The notes beneath the pieces were generated by a model that worked only from the letters and a program-made list of their open reading frames with translations, searched no databases and was not told the origin of the DNA. The translations under genes were made by a program, and so were the position numbers. From JBCBSZ01 sp039185015 (lineage in GTDB: Bacteria > Actinomycetota > Acidimicrobiia > Acidimicrobiales > Poriferisodalaceae), in contig JBCDAU010000027.1 of assembly GCA_039185015.1 (NCBI GenBank), forward strand, positions 1 to 64,000: a stretch of DNA of 64,000 bases, given 5' to 3'. Positions 1 to 8,781 of this stretch are shown here, in pieces. Positions within the stretch are counted from its first letter, which is position 1. Every line of letters begins with the position of its first letter.

Positions 1-746
1 CCGACCCGCCAGCCGGTCATCGCGAAGGTCTTCGCGACGCCGTTGAGCACGAGGCAGCGTTCGGCCAGCTCGGGCACCACGACGGGCATCGAGACGAACT
101 CGTTGTCGTCGTAGGTCAGGTGCTCATAGATCTCGTCGGTGACGACCCAGATGCCTCGCTCGACGGCCCAGCGACCAATCGCCTCGACCTCGGCAGGCGT
201 GTAGACCGCACCGGTCGGGTTGGACGGCGACACGAAGACGAGGGCCTTGGTCGAGGGGGTCGTGGCCGCCTCGAGCTGGTCGATCGTCACCTTGAAGCCC
301 GAGGCGACATCGGTCGGGATCACGACCGGCTCACCACCGGCGAGGCGGATCGGCTCGGGGTAGGTGGTCCAGAACGGCGCCGGCAGGAGCACCTCGTCAC
401 CGGGATCGAGGAGACAGGCGAAGGCGTTGTACACGGCGTGCTTGCCGCCGTTGGTGACCACGACCTGGTCGGCGCCGACCTCGTAGCCGGAGTCACGGGC
501 CGTCTTGACCGCGATCGCCTCCTTCAGTGCGGGCAGACCGCCGGCTGGCGTGTAGGCGTGGCTCGCCGGGTCGGCACACGCGGCCACAGCGGCTTCGACG
601 ATCGCCGCGGGCGTCGGGAAGTCCGGCTCTCCGGCGCCGAAGCCGATCACGTTCTCACCGGCCGCGCGCAGCTCCTTGGCACGGGCGGTGACGGCGAGGG
701 TCGCCGAGGGGGTGATGCGCGACACGCGTGCGGAGATGCGGGACAT
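1..746 (-). CDS. Class I/II aminotransferase (aspartate aminotransferase-like), C-terminus cut off by the window edge
   Basis: PLP-dependent transaminase of fold type I. The visible 248 residues show the family order: N-terminal GAGEPDFPTP near residue 37, the cofactor-stacking aromatic in PFWTTYP (W125), the SPSNPTG substrate loop (N176), the DEIY motif (D204, Y207) and the Schiff-base lysine in NGVAKTFAMTGWR (K239). About 140-150 residues of the C-terminal small domain are missing because the gene runs off the left edge. The ATG at 746 is preceded by GGAGGAT at a good spacing. Substrate cannot be fixed from this part; aspartate/2-oxoglutarate is the usual annotation for close relatives, so no gene symbol is given. 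Confidence 0.93.
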   Translation of the reverse strand, partial: MSRISARVSRITPSATLAVTARAKELRAAGENVIGFGAGEPDFPTPAAIVEAAVAACADPASHAYTPAGGLPALKEAIAVKTARDSGYEVGADQVVVTNGGKHAVYNAFACLLDPGDEVLLPAPFWTTYPEPIRLAGGEPVVIPTDVASGFKVTIDQLEAATTPSTKALVFVSPSNPTGAVYTPAEVEAIGRWAVERGIWVVTDEIYEHLTYDDNEFVSMPVVVPELAERCLVLNGVAKTFAMTGWRV

Positions 747-810
747 CGGTGATCCTCCGGTCGGGACGGCGCACATGTTGGCACGCACCGAGCCTGCTCC
801 CGGCGACGAT

Positions 811-1707
811 TCAGCCGTGCAACTCGCGATCGATCGACGGGTCCCCGGTGTGCACGGCGCCACCGCCGCCGGCCTTGGCCGCGTACATGCAGCGGTCCGC
901 CCGCTCCACGGCCTCGTCGAGCGTCAGCGCTCCCCCGTCGGCCGGGTCGACCGAGTGGGCGCCGACGCTGACCCCGATCGAGGTGAGGCCACCGCCATCG
1001 AGGCGGACGGGCCGCGACAGCGCGTCGACGATGCGGCCGGCGATCTCGACGGCGGTCCCCTCGCCGCCGTTGACCACGACGGCGAACTCGTCGCCACCGA
1101 AGCGGGCGACGGTGTCGTCGTCGCGGATCACCGACTGCAGGCGGCCCGCGACCACGCGCAGGACTTCGTCGCCGACGAGATGACCGAGGTGGTCGTTGAC
1201 GGCCTTGAAGCCGTCGAGGTCGCAGAACAGCAACGACACGGAGGTCCCCAGTCGTCGGCCCCGGGCGACGGCGTGGGCCCATCGCTCGGCGAGCACGTCC
1301 CGCGTCGGGAGACGGGTGAGCTCGTCGACGGTTGCGCTGACCGAGCCCTCGCCGAGAGCCAGCACCAGGTCGATCCCGCCGTCCTGGTCGGCGCCGAGCG
1401 GGACCAGTCTCACGCTCTCGATGCCGAGCCGGGAGTTCGTGACGTCGACCACGACCATCGAGCGGCGATCCGCCACCTCGGCGACGCCGTCGGTGAGCCG
1501 CCGGGCGAGGCCGGCCGGGAGCAGCTCGTCGATCCGCATCGTCGAGGCGTCCGCCTCGACGCCCTCATCGAGCACGATGCGATCCGCGACCGCGTCGACG
1601 GTGACGACGCCGTCGGGAGCGATGCGCAGGAGCAGGAGGGGGCGCAGCCCGTCGCGGACGACGGAGCCGAAGTCCTGGTCTGGTGCCGTCGGGCGGCTCA
1701 GGTCCAC
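811..1707 (-). CDS. Diguanylate cyclase (GGDEF domain), soluble
   Basis: Makes the second messenger cyclic di-GMP from two GTP. The C-terminal half is a complete GGDEF domain: DELTRLPTRD at its start, DLDGFKAVND for the metal, an intact FGGDEF signature (GGDEF about residues 204-208), and an RDDD product-inhibition I-site exactly five residues before it. The N-terminal 120 residues look like a small PAS-like sensor fold; no membrane segment is seen. I chose GTG at 1707 because GGAGGG lies 5-7 bases upstream; GTG 1731 and ATG 1725 would place that Shine-Dalgarno inside the gene. It is divergent from the next gene. Cyclase activity is expected but not shown. Confidence 0.93.
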   Translation of the reverse strand: MDLSRPTAPDQDFGSVVRDGLRPLLLLRIAPDGVVTVDAVADRIVLDEGVEADASTMRIDELLPAGLARRLTDGVAEVADRRSMVVVDVTNSRLGIESVRLVPLGADQDGGIDLVLALGEGSVSATVDELTRLPTRDVLAERWAHAVARGRRLGTSVSLLFCDLDGFKAVNDHLGHLVGDEVLRVVAGRLQSVIRDDDTVARFGGDEFAVVVNGGEGTAVEIAGRIVDALSRPVRLDGGGLTSIGVSVGAHSVDPADGGALTLDEAVERADRCMYAAKAGGGGAVHTGDPSIDRELHG

Positions 1708-1856
1708 GATCGACCCTCCTTCCATCACCACTCTAAGTGGTTGCTAGACCACGAAGTGCTGGACTCGATCACAACACCGCCACAACTGCCACGCGCGGTC
1801 GACCCCGCATCGCGACGAGCGCCGACCCTGCGTGCCGCTCCGACCCTGGACGGGCC

Positions 1857-1862
1857 TAGCCT
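1857..1862 (+). promoter_or_regulatory. Leaderless-type -10 box TAGCCT
   Basis: TAGCCT ends 9 bases before the ATG at 1872, and no ribosome-binding site lies between them. This matches the TANNNT-plus-6-to-9 pattern seen before many genes of this window. No convincing -35 hexamer. Confidence 0.55.
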
Positions 1863-1871
1863 CACCTGCGA

Positions 1872-3095
1872 ATGGCACGCCATCTCGGATTCCGACGCCT
1901 CACCATCGCCGCGCTCGCCGTCCTGGCCGCCTGTGGCGGTGACGGCACCGCGACGCCCGCGGCCCCGCCGGAGACCACCGTCCCGCTCGAGGAGCGGGTG
2001 GAGTTCATCAAGGCCAACGAGCCGTGCTCGCCGCCCCCGGACCACGCCATCGCCGCCCCCGACGGCTCGGCGCCGATCGAGCTCGAGGTCGCTACCGAGG
2101 TCCCCGATCCGACCACCATCGCCTTCGCCCCCGACGGCCGGGCCTACATCGGCCAGCGCACGGGCGAGATCCACCTCTGGACCGGGGCCGGCGTCCCGGT
2201 CGTCGCACTCGACCTCTCCTCCCGCACGGCCGCCGAGAACGATCAGGGTCTGCTCGGCATGGAGGTGTCCCCCGACGGCCAGTGGCTCTACGTCAACCAC
2301 ACCCTCGACACCGGACCGAGTCGGATCATCGCCTTCCCGATCGTCGAGGGGATCCCTCGCGAGGAGGGCGCCGCAGCGATCCTCACCGTCGACCAGCCGT
2401 CTCGGCTCCACAACGGCGGCGACCTCGCGTTCGGACCGGACGGGTTGCTCTACGCGTCCTTCGGTGACGGTGGCGGGCTCGGCGATCGCTTCTACAACGG
2501 CCAGAACCTGACCACGGCGCTCGGGGCGATCATCCGCATCGATCCCCGACCCGGCGACTCGCCCGCCTTCGAGATCCCCGACGACAACCCGTTCGTCGGC
2601 GTCCCCGGCGCCGAGCCGCTCAACTGGGTCAACGGCATCCGCAACCCGTTCCGCTTCTCGTTCGACGGTGAGGGCCGGATGTGGCTCGCCGATCTCGGCC
2701 AGCAGTGCATCGAGGAGATCAACGTGCTGACACCCGCCGAGGCCGGCGCCAACCTCGGCTGGAACGTCTGGGAGGGCGACGAACCGTTCGTCGGCGAGCT
2801 CGCCGACGGGCAGACGCACCGGTCACCCGACTTCTCCTACTGGCACGGCCAGGGCTGGTGCGCCGTCATCGGCGGCCACGTGTACGACGGCACCGCCCTC
2901 CCCGACCTCGTCGGCAGCTACGTCTTCACGGACCTGTGCAGGGGCGAGATCGTCGTCGCCGCCACCGACTTCTCCGAGGTGCGATCCACCGGGGTCATGG
3001 TCGAGCGCCCGGTCGACATCTCGGTCGACGCAGACGGCGAGCTCTACGTCGTGTCGGCGAGCGGCCAGATCCACCGCATCGTCCCCGCCGGCTGA
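1872..3095 (+). CDS. Secreted lipoprotein, PQQ-dependent sugar dehydrogenase (GSDH) family
   Basis: A six-bladed beta-propeller oxidoreductase of the glucose/sorbosone dehydrogenase family. Residues 1-21 are a lipoprotein signal ending in LAAC (C21), so the protein should be anchored outside the membrane; an acidic, Pro/Thr-rich linker follows. Family landmarks are FAPDGRAYIGQRTGEI, LLGMEVSPD, the HNGGDLAFGPDG loop, NGIRNPFRFSFD and DLGQQCIEEIN with GWNVWEG. The 407-residue length is normal. Whether it binds PQQ and which sugar or aldose it oxidises cannot be told. It stands alone between a divergent cyclase gene and a convergent kinase gene, with an apparent leaderless start. Confidence 0.9.
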   Translation: MARHLGFRRLTIAALAVLAACGGDGTATPAAPPETTVPLEERVEFIKANEPCSPPPDHAIAAPDGSAPIELEVATEVPDPTTIAFAPDGRAYIGQRTGEIHLWTGAGVPVVALDLSSRTAAENDQGLLGMEVSPDGQWLYVNHTLDTGPSRIIAFPIVEGIPREEGAAAILTVDQPSRLHNGGDLAFGPDGLLYASFGDGGGLGDRFYNGQNLTTALGAIIRIDPRPGDSPAFEIPDDNPFVGVPGAEPLNWVNGIRNPFRFSFDGEGRMWLADLGQQCIEEINVLTPAEAGANLGWNVWEGDEPFVGELADGQTHRSPDFSYWHGQGWCAVIGGHVYDGTALPDLVGSYVFTDLCRGEIVVAATDFSEVRSTGVMVERPVDISVDADGELYVVSASGQIHRIVPAG

Positions 3096-3097
3096 GC

Positions 3098-4021
3098 TCA
3101 GTCCAGCTCGTCGCGGTGGGGCGGGTCGGCACCCACCCGCTGCGAGGTGATCGCGGCGACCCGGCCGGCGAAGTCGAGCGCGGCGCGCCAGTCGGCATCG
3201 CCGAGGGCGCCGAGCGCCGGACGGTCGATGGCCTCGTGCTCTGAAAGCCAGACGAGCAAGCCACCCATGAAGCTGTCGCCGGCGCCGACGGTGTCGACGA
3301 CCTCGATCGGGTGGGCCGGGACCTCCACGCTGCGCTCCGGGGTGACGGCGACCGAGCCGTCACCGCCACGGGTCACGACCACGACCGCCGGCCCCTTCCG
3401 GAGCCAGGCGGCGGCGACGTCGAGGGGGTCGGCGCCCGGTTCCAGCCAGGCCAGATCGGCGCGGCTGACCTTGACCAGATCGGTCGCGGCCAGCCACTCG
3501 TCGACGTGCAGGCGCAACGCCTCGGGGCTTCCGGCGATCGTCGGGCGCACGTTCGGGTCGAGCGTGACGAGGCGACGGCCGCGACTCGTCCGCATGACCT
3601 CGCGCAACACCTCGTCGGCCGGTGGTGCGAGCAGCGTGACGGAGCCGGCGAGGTGCACGACCTCGACGTCGTCGCCGAGCGCGGCGTCCTCGGCGCGCAG
3701 CGCACGATCGGCGGTGCCGTGGCCGTGGAACGAGAACCCCGGTTCGCGGTCGGCGCCGCCGGGCTCGACCACCGCGAGCGCGGTCGGCTCATCCCCGATC
3801 GACACGTACGCCTCGTCGACGGCAGCGGCCCGGAGGTGGCGGAGCAGCACCTCGCCGAATCGGTCGCTCGAAAGTCGTCCGAGGAAGCCGGCGGGCTGTC
3901 CGAGACGGGCGACGGCCACCGCGACGTTGAGGGGTGAACCGCCGGGACGCGCCTGCCAGTCCCGCCCCTCGTCATCTGCCGGGAAGAGATCGATGAGCGC
4001 TTCGCCCGCAGCGACGATCAC
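3098..4021 (-). CDS. PfkB-family carbohydrate kinase, fructokinase-like
   Basis: Ribokinase-superfamily sugar kinase that phosphorylates a sugar with ATP. It shows the N-terminal GEALIDLFPA, the GGSPLNVA glycine pair (residues 27-34), DPNVRP in the middle (about 155-160), and the PfkB signature DTVGAGDSFMGG with the catalytic base D249. GEALID plus DPNVR is the fructokinase type rather than the ribokinase or adenosine kinase type. The GTG start at 4021 overlaps the stop of the upstream aminotransferase as GTGA, so the two are translationally coupled. Why a sugar kinase is paired with a phosphoserine transaminase is not clear; the substrate is inferred only from motif type. Confidence 0.9.
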   Translation of the reverse strand: MIVAAGEALIDLFPADDEGRDWQARPGGSPLNVAVAVARLGQPAGFLGRLSSDRFGEVLLRHLRAAAVDEAYVSIGDEPTALAVVEPGGADREPGFSFHGHGTADRALRAEDAALGDDVEVVHLAGSVTLLAPPADEVLREVMRTSRGRRLVTLDPNVRPTIAGSPEALRLHVDEWLAATDLVKVSRADLAWLEPGADPLDVAAAWLRKGPAVVVVTRGGDGSVAVTPERSVEVPAHPIEVVDTVGAGDSFMGGLLVWLSEHEAIDRPALGALGDADWRAALDFAGRVAAITSQRVGADPPHRDELD

Positions 4022-5157
4022 GCCGCGCCGCCGTCCTCGGGCAGCCGCTCGACCACGAACTCGATGCAGGCGAGGAGGGCCTCGACGTCGTCGAGGGGGA
4101 CGGCGGGGAAGGTGGCGATGCGGAGCTGGTTCCGCCCGAGCTTGCGGTACGGCTCGACGTCGACGACGCCGTTGGCCCGCAGGGTGGCGGCGACCGCCGC
4201 GGCGTCGATCCCGTCGAAGTCGATGGTGGTCACGACGATCGAGCGATCCGCCGGATCGGCGACGAAGGGCGTGACGTAGGCCTGCTTGTCGGCCCACGCC
4301 TGGATGGCGCCGGAGGTCTGCCGACACCGCTCCTCGGCGAAGGCGAGCCCGCCCTGGGCGTTGAGCCAGTCGACCTGCTCGGCCGCGAGGAAGATCGTGA
4401 CGAGCGCCGGCGTGTTGTACGTCTGCTGCTTGCGGCTGTTGTCGAGCGCCGTGCCCAGATCGATCGACGCCGGGATCCAACGGTCGCCTGCGGCGAGCTC
4501 CCCGATGCGGTCGATCGCAGCGGGCGAGCACGCCGCCAGCCAGAGCCCGCCGTCGGAGGCCAGCACCTTCTGCGGCGCGAAGTAGTAGACGTCGACCGCG
4601 TCGTGGTCCCACGACGCCGCGCCGGCGGCGGAGGTGGCGTCGACCAGCACCAGCGAGTCGGCGTCGGCGCCGTCGGGCCGCACGATCGGGTTCATCACCC
4701 CGGTCGAGGTCTCGTTGTGGGTCAGGCAGTACGCGTCGATGCCCGATCGAGCCGTCGGCGCACCGGAGGCCCCGGGGGCGACCTCGATCACGTCGGGTGC
4801 GCCGAGGAACGGCGCCGTCGCGGTCGCGGTCGCGAACTTGCTCGAGAACTCGCCACAGACGATGTGCTGGCTGCGCTCACGCACCAGGCCGAACGTGGCG
4901 GCGTCCCAGAAGACGGTGGTGCCTCCGTTGCCCAGGAGGATCTCCCAGCCCTCGGGGAGGTCGAAGAGCGTCACGAGACCCGAGCGGAGCCGGGCGACCT
5001 GGTCGCGGACCGGCGCCTGCCGATGGCTCGTGCCGAGGAAGCCGTCAGCCGACGCCATCAGCGCGTCGAGCGACGCACGCCGGACGCGGGACGGTCCGGA
5101 GCCGAAGCGTCCGTCGGCGGGCAGCAGCTCGGCGGGGATCTGGAGCGTGGTGGTCAC
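4018..5157 (-). CDS. serC: Phosphoserine aminotransferase
   Basis: Converts 3-phosphohydroxypyruvate and glutamate to phosphoserine in serine synthesis (the same enzyme class also serves pyridoxal phosphate synthesis). The 379-residue length and sequence match the actinobacterial SerC branch: N-terminal IPAELLPADGRFGSGPSRV, GNGGTTVFWDAA, CGEFSSKF, THNETSTGV, DATSAAG and the PLP lysine in YYFAPQKVLASDGGLW (K197). The GTG at 5157 is chosen because homologues begin a few residues before the PAELLP block; the open frame continues upstream but encodes nothing recognisable there. No clear ribosome-binding site. It is the first gene of a two-gene unit with the kinase downstream. Confidence 0.93.
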   Translation of the reverse strand: MTTTLQIPAELLPADGRFGSGPSRVRRASLDALMASADGFLGTSHRQAPVRDQVARLRSGLVTLFDLPEGWEILLGNGGTTVFWDAATFGLVRERSQHIVCGEFSSKFATATATAPFLGAPDVIEVAPGASGAPTARSGIDAYCLTHNETSTGVMNPIVRPDGADADSLVLVDATSAAGAASWDHDAVDVYYFAPQKVLASDGGLWLAACSPAAIDRIGELAAGDRWIPASIDLGTALDNSRKQQTYNTPALVTIFLAAEQVDWLNAQGGLAFAEERCRQTSGAIQAWADKQAYVTPFVADPADRSIVVTTIDFDGIDAAAVAATLRANGVVDVEPYRKLGRNQLRIATFPAVPLDDVEALLACIEFVVERLPEDGGAA

Positions 5158-5224
5158 CAGTGAAGGGTGGCAGCGAATCGGCCCTGCGACAACGACCGTC
5201 GACAGGTGGTCGTGCGTGACGGTG

Positions 5225-5443
5225 TCAGCCCACGTCGCGGCGTTCGAGCCCGGGCACCAGGTGGTCTCGGACCAGGCTGACGAGCACCCCGAACAGGACG
5301 GCACCGAGGGCCAGCCCACCGCCGAACACGACGGGGTTCGAGCCGGCCACCGCAGCGTGCAGGACGGCCATACCGGCGAACCACAGCACGCTGAAGCCCA
5401 TCGTCGTCCCGATGATCATCATCAGCCCGAGCCCTGGTCGCAC
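5225..5443 (-). CDS. Small membrane protein, two predicted helices
   Basis: A 72-residue protein I do not recognise. Residues 6-33 and 38-59 are hydrophobic and would form two membrane helices, followed by a short charged tail ending in RRDVG. Start is GTG at 5443; an internal ATG pair at residues 8-9 is an alternative. It lies between serC and the VWA gene on the same strand with about 60 bases on each side, so it may be read on from the upstream operon. Composition is like its neighbours, and the hydrophobic pattern argues for a real gene, but there is no family evidence. Confidence 0.6.
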   Translation of the reverse strand: MRPGLGLMMIIGTTMGFSVLWFAGMAVLHAAVAGSNPVVFGGGLALGAVLFGVLVSLVRDHLVPGLERRDVG

Positions 5444-5502
5444 CCCCGAACGGTACGCTCACTCTTCGTGGTATGTCAACACGTAGAGTGCTTCCCGCTC
5501 AC

Positions 5503-6453
5503 CTAGGGGAGCCGAGCGAACCACCGGAGGGAGGCCAGCGCGGCGACCCCGGTCGCCACCAGCGCCGGCGCCAGGAACCACGAGCCGATCTCGCGCTGCT
5601 CGGTGGTCCGACCCACCGAGGAGCCGAGGTCGTCGAAGGCGGCCGACAGCTCATCGGTCGTGAGCGCCTCGAAGAACACGCCACCCCCGGCGTCGGCGAG
5701 CCCACGGAGGGCCTCGGCGTTCACGGGGACCGGGACGACCTGCCCATCGGGCAGCGTCACCTCACCCCTGCTCGTGCCGAACGCGATCGTCGACACCGGA
5801 ACGTCGGCCTCCACCGCCTCCTCGACCGCCACCTCGTCCGGCGTTCCCTGTGTGGTCTCGCCATCGGAGAGCACCACGATCGTCGCCGGCACGTCGTCCT
5901 CGCCGGTCGCGGTCCGGAGGCCGTCGACCATGTCGAGCGACGCGAGGATCGCCTCGCCGATCGCCGTGCCCTCCCCCAGCCGGAGCTGCTCGATGGCAGC
6001 GAGCACGAGGTCGTGATCGGCGGTCGGCGAGAGGATCGGCTGAGCGGAACCGGAGAACGACACGAGGCCGACTCGAACGGCGTCCGGGATCCCGTCGAGG
6101 AAGGTCGCCGCCGCTTCCTTCGCCGCCCCGATCCGGTCGGGGTCCACGTCGTCAGCGGCCATGGACAGCGATGTGTCCACGGCGAGGATGACGCTCGCCC
6201 GCTCGTCGGGTACGGAGCGATCGATCGCCGGCCGGGCGAGGCCGAGCGGCAGCGCGATCATCGACAGCGTGAGCAACGCCGCAGGGAGATGGCGGCGCCA
6301 GCCCGGCTTGTCGGGAACGACCTCGTCGAGCAGGTCGAGGTCGGCCAGGCGCACGGCGTACCCACGCCGCTGGACCTGTGCGACCACGTAACCGACGAGC
6401 AGCACGAGCGGCAGGACGAGCGCGACGAGCCAGGCGGGACTGAGGAAGCTCAC
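5503..6453 (-). CDS. VWA-domain membrane protein (BatA-like), last gene of the MoxR operon
   Basis: An aerotolerance/Bat-type protein with a metal-binding von Willebrand A domain facing away from the membrane anchors. Helix 1 spans residues 8-25, helix 2 about 57-73, then the VWA domain begins at residue 88 with an intact MIDAS motif D93-T-S95-L-S97. The conserved acidic turn LSDGETTQGTP follows, and a third helix lies near the C-terminus (WFLAPALVATG). 316 residues is normal. GTG at 6453 is preceded by GAGGTGAT and lies 4 bases after the DUF58 stop. In related operons MoxR, DUF58 and VWA proteins act together as an envelope-associated chaperone or metal-insertion unit; the target here is unknown. 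Confidence 0.9.
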   Translation of the reverse strand: MSFLSPAWLVALVLPLVLLVGYVVAQVQRRGYAVRLADLDLLDEVVPDKPGWRRHLPAALLTLSMIALPLGLARPAIDRSVPDERASVILAVDTSLSMAADDVDPDRIGAAKEAAATFLDGIPDAVRVGLVSFSGSAQPILSPTADHDLVLAAIEQLRLGEGTAIGEAILASLDMVDGLRTATGEDDVPATIVVLSDGETTQGTPDEVAVEEAVEADVPVSTIAFGTSRGEVTLPDGQVVPVPVNAEALRGLADAGGGVFFEALTTDELSAAFDDLGSSVGRTTEQREIGSWFLAPALVATGVAALASLRWFARLP

Positions 6454-6457
6454 GTCA

Positions 6458-7375
6458 TCACCTCGACACCGCTCGGCGGGCAGTGTTGCGACGGCGGCGT
6501 CGGAGATGACCCACCAGGTCGGTGATCCAGTCGCCGTCGGTGGTGAGTCGGACATGGTCGGCGCCGGCCTGGCGCACGAGCCGCCGTCGTTCGCCGTCAC
6601 GCTCCTCGGCCGCGCTGGCGAAGCGCCTCGCGAGGCCGGGCGATGAGGTGTCGACCACCCGGCGCCGTCCGCTCTCGGCATCGACGACCGTCAAGTAGCC
6701 GACGTCGGGCAGGCCGCGGTCCAACGGGTCGCCGAGCTCGACCACGAGGACGCTGTGGCGGCTGGCCAGGCGACGGAGCTCGCGCTCCCAGCCCGCCCGT
6801 CCGTGGAGGTCGGTGACGATGGCGACGAAGCCGCGTCGCGTCGCCATGGCCGACAGCCGGCGCAGCGCCTCGCTCAGGTCGCCGGCGCCCGACGGCGGCG
6901 CCGAGGCGATGCGCCGCACCGCACCCCGGACGTGCGCGCGACCGATGCGGTGCGGGATCCACGAGGTGCCGGAGCCGTCGACGCCCATCACACCGACGCG
7001 GTTGCCGCCGGTCGCGACCAGGAAGCCGAGCGCGGCGGTGACCTCGAGCCCGAGCTCGCCGGTGGTGCAACGTCGGGAGCCAACGGCCATGCTCGCCGAC
7101 CGGTCGACCAGGATCGAGGTGTCCAGCTCGTGGTCGGCGATGGTGTCGCGCACGTGCGTCTCGCGAGTGCGAGCCGTGACGGTCCAGTCGATCCGGCGAA
7201 CGTCGTCGCCGGCCACGTAGGGCCGGGCCTCACCGAGCTCCGAGCCGTGACCGGGCAGCAGGCCCTGGTAGTCCCCGTGGAGGAGACCGTCGAGCCGACG
7301 ATCGACGGTCAACTCGACCGTGCGGAGCATGGCGTCGACGTCGCCGTGGTCCGAGCGGCGAGCGCGTCGCTTCAC
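6458..7375 (-). CDS. DUF58 protein (MoxR partner)
   Basis: DUF58 proteins are VWA-like partners of MoxR ATPases. The diagnostic block is present: HGDYQG near residue 33, then ARPYVAGDDVRRIDW with TVTARTRETHVRD, and the VWA-type MIDAS sequence D91-R-S93-A-S95. Unlike many relatives there are no N-terminal membrane helices, so this 305-residue protein should be cytosolic. GTG at 7375 overlaps the moxR stop as GTGA, which fixes the start and shows tight coupling. It probably bridges the ATPase and the membrane VWA protein encoded just downstream. Function beyond that is inferred from the family association. Confidence 0.9.
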   Translation of the reverse strand: MKRRARRSDHGDVDAMLRTVELTVDRRLDGLLHGDYQGLLPGHGSELGEARPYVAGDDVRRIDWTVTARTRETHVRDTIADHELDTSILVDRSASMAVGSRRCTTGELGLEVTAALGFLVATGGNRVGVMGVDGSGTSWIPHRIGRAHVRGAVRRIASAPPSGAGDLSEALRRLSAMATRRGFVAIVTDLHGRAGWERELRRLASRHSVLVVELGDPLDRGLPDVGYLTVVDAESGRRRVVDTSSPGLARRFASAAEERDGERRRLVRQAGADHVRLTTDGDWITDLVGHLRRRRRNTARRAVSR

Positions 7376-8781
7376 GATGCGATGCCGGGCTCGGTCACGC
7401 CGACCGGCGCCCGCACCGTCGACAGGAGCGTCACCAGGACCTCGTCGACGGTCGTGCCCTCGGCGAGCGCCTCGAACGACAGCACCAACCGGTGGTTGAG
7501 GACGTCGTAGGCGACGTCGAAGATCTCCTGGGGCGACACCCACCGCCGGCCTCGTAGCACCGCGAGGGCCTTGCCGGCCGAGAGCAGCCCGAGCGTCGCC
7601 CGCGGGCTGGCGCCGTAGTCGATCAGACCGTCGAGCTCGTCGAGACCGTGCTCGCGGGGCGACCGGGTCGCCAGCACGAGCCGCACGGCATAGTCCGCGA
7701 CCCGTGGATCGACGTGAACGTCCGCGGCGAGCTGCTGGAGCTCCCGGACGTCATCGGTCGAGAGGATCGTGTCGGGTTCGACCTCACCGGAGGCACCGCG
7801 GCGGACGATCTCGGCCTCCTGTGCGGGCGTCGGGAAGTCGACCGGCACCCGCATGAGGAAGCGGTCGCGCTGGGCCTCGGGCAACGCGTAGACCCCCTCG
7901 TGCTCGATCGGGTTCTGGGTGGCGAGCACCAGGAACGGATCCGGCACCGCATGCGTCTCGCCGCCGATCGTCACCTGATGCTCCGCCATCACCTCGAGCA
8001 GGGCCGACTGCACCTTCGCCGGGGCACGGTTGATCTCGTCGGCCAGGACGAGGTTGGCGAAGATCGGACCGAGCTCGACGTCGAAGCGCTCGGTCGAGCC
8101 CCGGTAGATGCGCGTGCCGACGATGTCCGAGGGGATCAGGTCGGGCGTGAACTGGATGCGGGAGAACGACCCGCCGATCGTGCGGGAGAGCGTGGACAGC
8201 AGCTTGGTCTTGCCCAGGCCGGGGGCGCCCTCGAGGAGGCAGTGGCCGCCGGCCAGCAACGACACGAGCACGCGCTCGACGACACGGTGCTGTCCGACGA
8301 TCACCTGCCGGATCTCGAAGCGCAGCTGGTCGAGCTGGGCGACCCACGGCTCGACCGGCGTCGTCGCCGTGATCGGATCGGGACCGCGGTCGGCCCACGC
8401 CGACGGTGGGGTCGCGGTCGGCCCGGCGGTGCCGGGGAGGATGTCGCCGCCACCGGCGGCCCCGGGGAGGATGTCGGGCTGGGTCGGCGCACCGAAGCGG
8501 TCGGCCCGGGTCCACGACTCCGGGAGCGGGTCGGGGCGAGGCGGCGACGGCGGGACCGTCGGCAGCTGGGGGGTCGTGCTCTCGTGGGCCGCGGGTGACT
8601 CGGGCGTCGCGTGGGCCGTGGGCGTCTCGTGGGCCGTGGGCGGCTCGGGCGTCGCGCCGTCGGCGACCGCACCGAGGATCGGCGTCACGTCCTCGGCGTC
8701 GGTCGACGCCGGATCGGTCCCGCTCGGCTCGGGTTCGCTCGGCTCGCGATCGTCCACAGCTCGTCCTCGTTCGTCGGTCAC
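7372..8781 (-). CDS. MoxR-family AAA+ ATPase with long Pro/Thr-rich N-terminal extension
   Basis: Residues 145-469 are a standard MoxR ATPase: Walker A GAPGLGKT (185-192), Walker B NLVLADEIN (243-251), sensor 1 ATQNPIEHEG, arginine-finger region LPEAQRDRFLMR and the C-terminal lid with YGASPRA. MoxR proteins use ATP to remodel or activate partner proteins, usually together with VWA-domain proteins such as those downstream. The first 140 residues are unusual: low-complexity Pro/Thr/Ala/Glu with short repeats (TAHETPTAHATP, DILPGAAGGGDILPG). Typical MoxR proteins begin almost directly with the AAA domain. GTG at 8781 overlaps the upstream stop as GTGA. Confidence 0.95.
   Translation of the reverse strand: MTDERGRAVDDREPSEPEPSGTDPASTDAEDVTPILGAVADGATPEPPTAHETPTAHATPESPAAHESTTPQLPTVPPSPPRPDPLPESWTRADRFGAPTQPDILPGAAGGGDILPGTAGPTATPPSAWADRGPDPITATTPVEPWVAQLDQLRFEIRQVIVGQHRVVERVLVSLLAGGHCLLEGAPGLGKTKLLSTLSRTIGGSFSRIQFTPDLIPSDIVGTRIYRGSTERFDVELGPIFANLVLADEINRAPAKVQSALLEVMAEHQVTIGGETHAVPDPFLVLATQNPIEHEGVYALPEAQRDRFLMRVPVDFPTPAQEAEIVRRGASGEVEPDTILSTDDVRELQQLAADVHVDPRVADYAVRLVLATRSPREHGLDELDGLIDYGASPRATLGLLSAGKALAVLRGRRWVSPQEIFDVAYDVLNHRLVLSFEALAEGTTVDEVLVTLLSTVRAPVGVTEPGIAS

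Noticed and set aside
676..2511. 611-residue plus-strand open frame
   Set aside because: Spans the antisense of the diguanylate cyclase and an off-frame part of the sugar dehydrogenase gene; no motifs.
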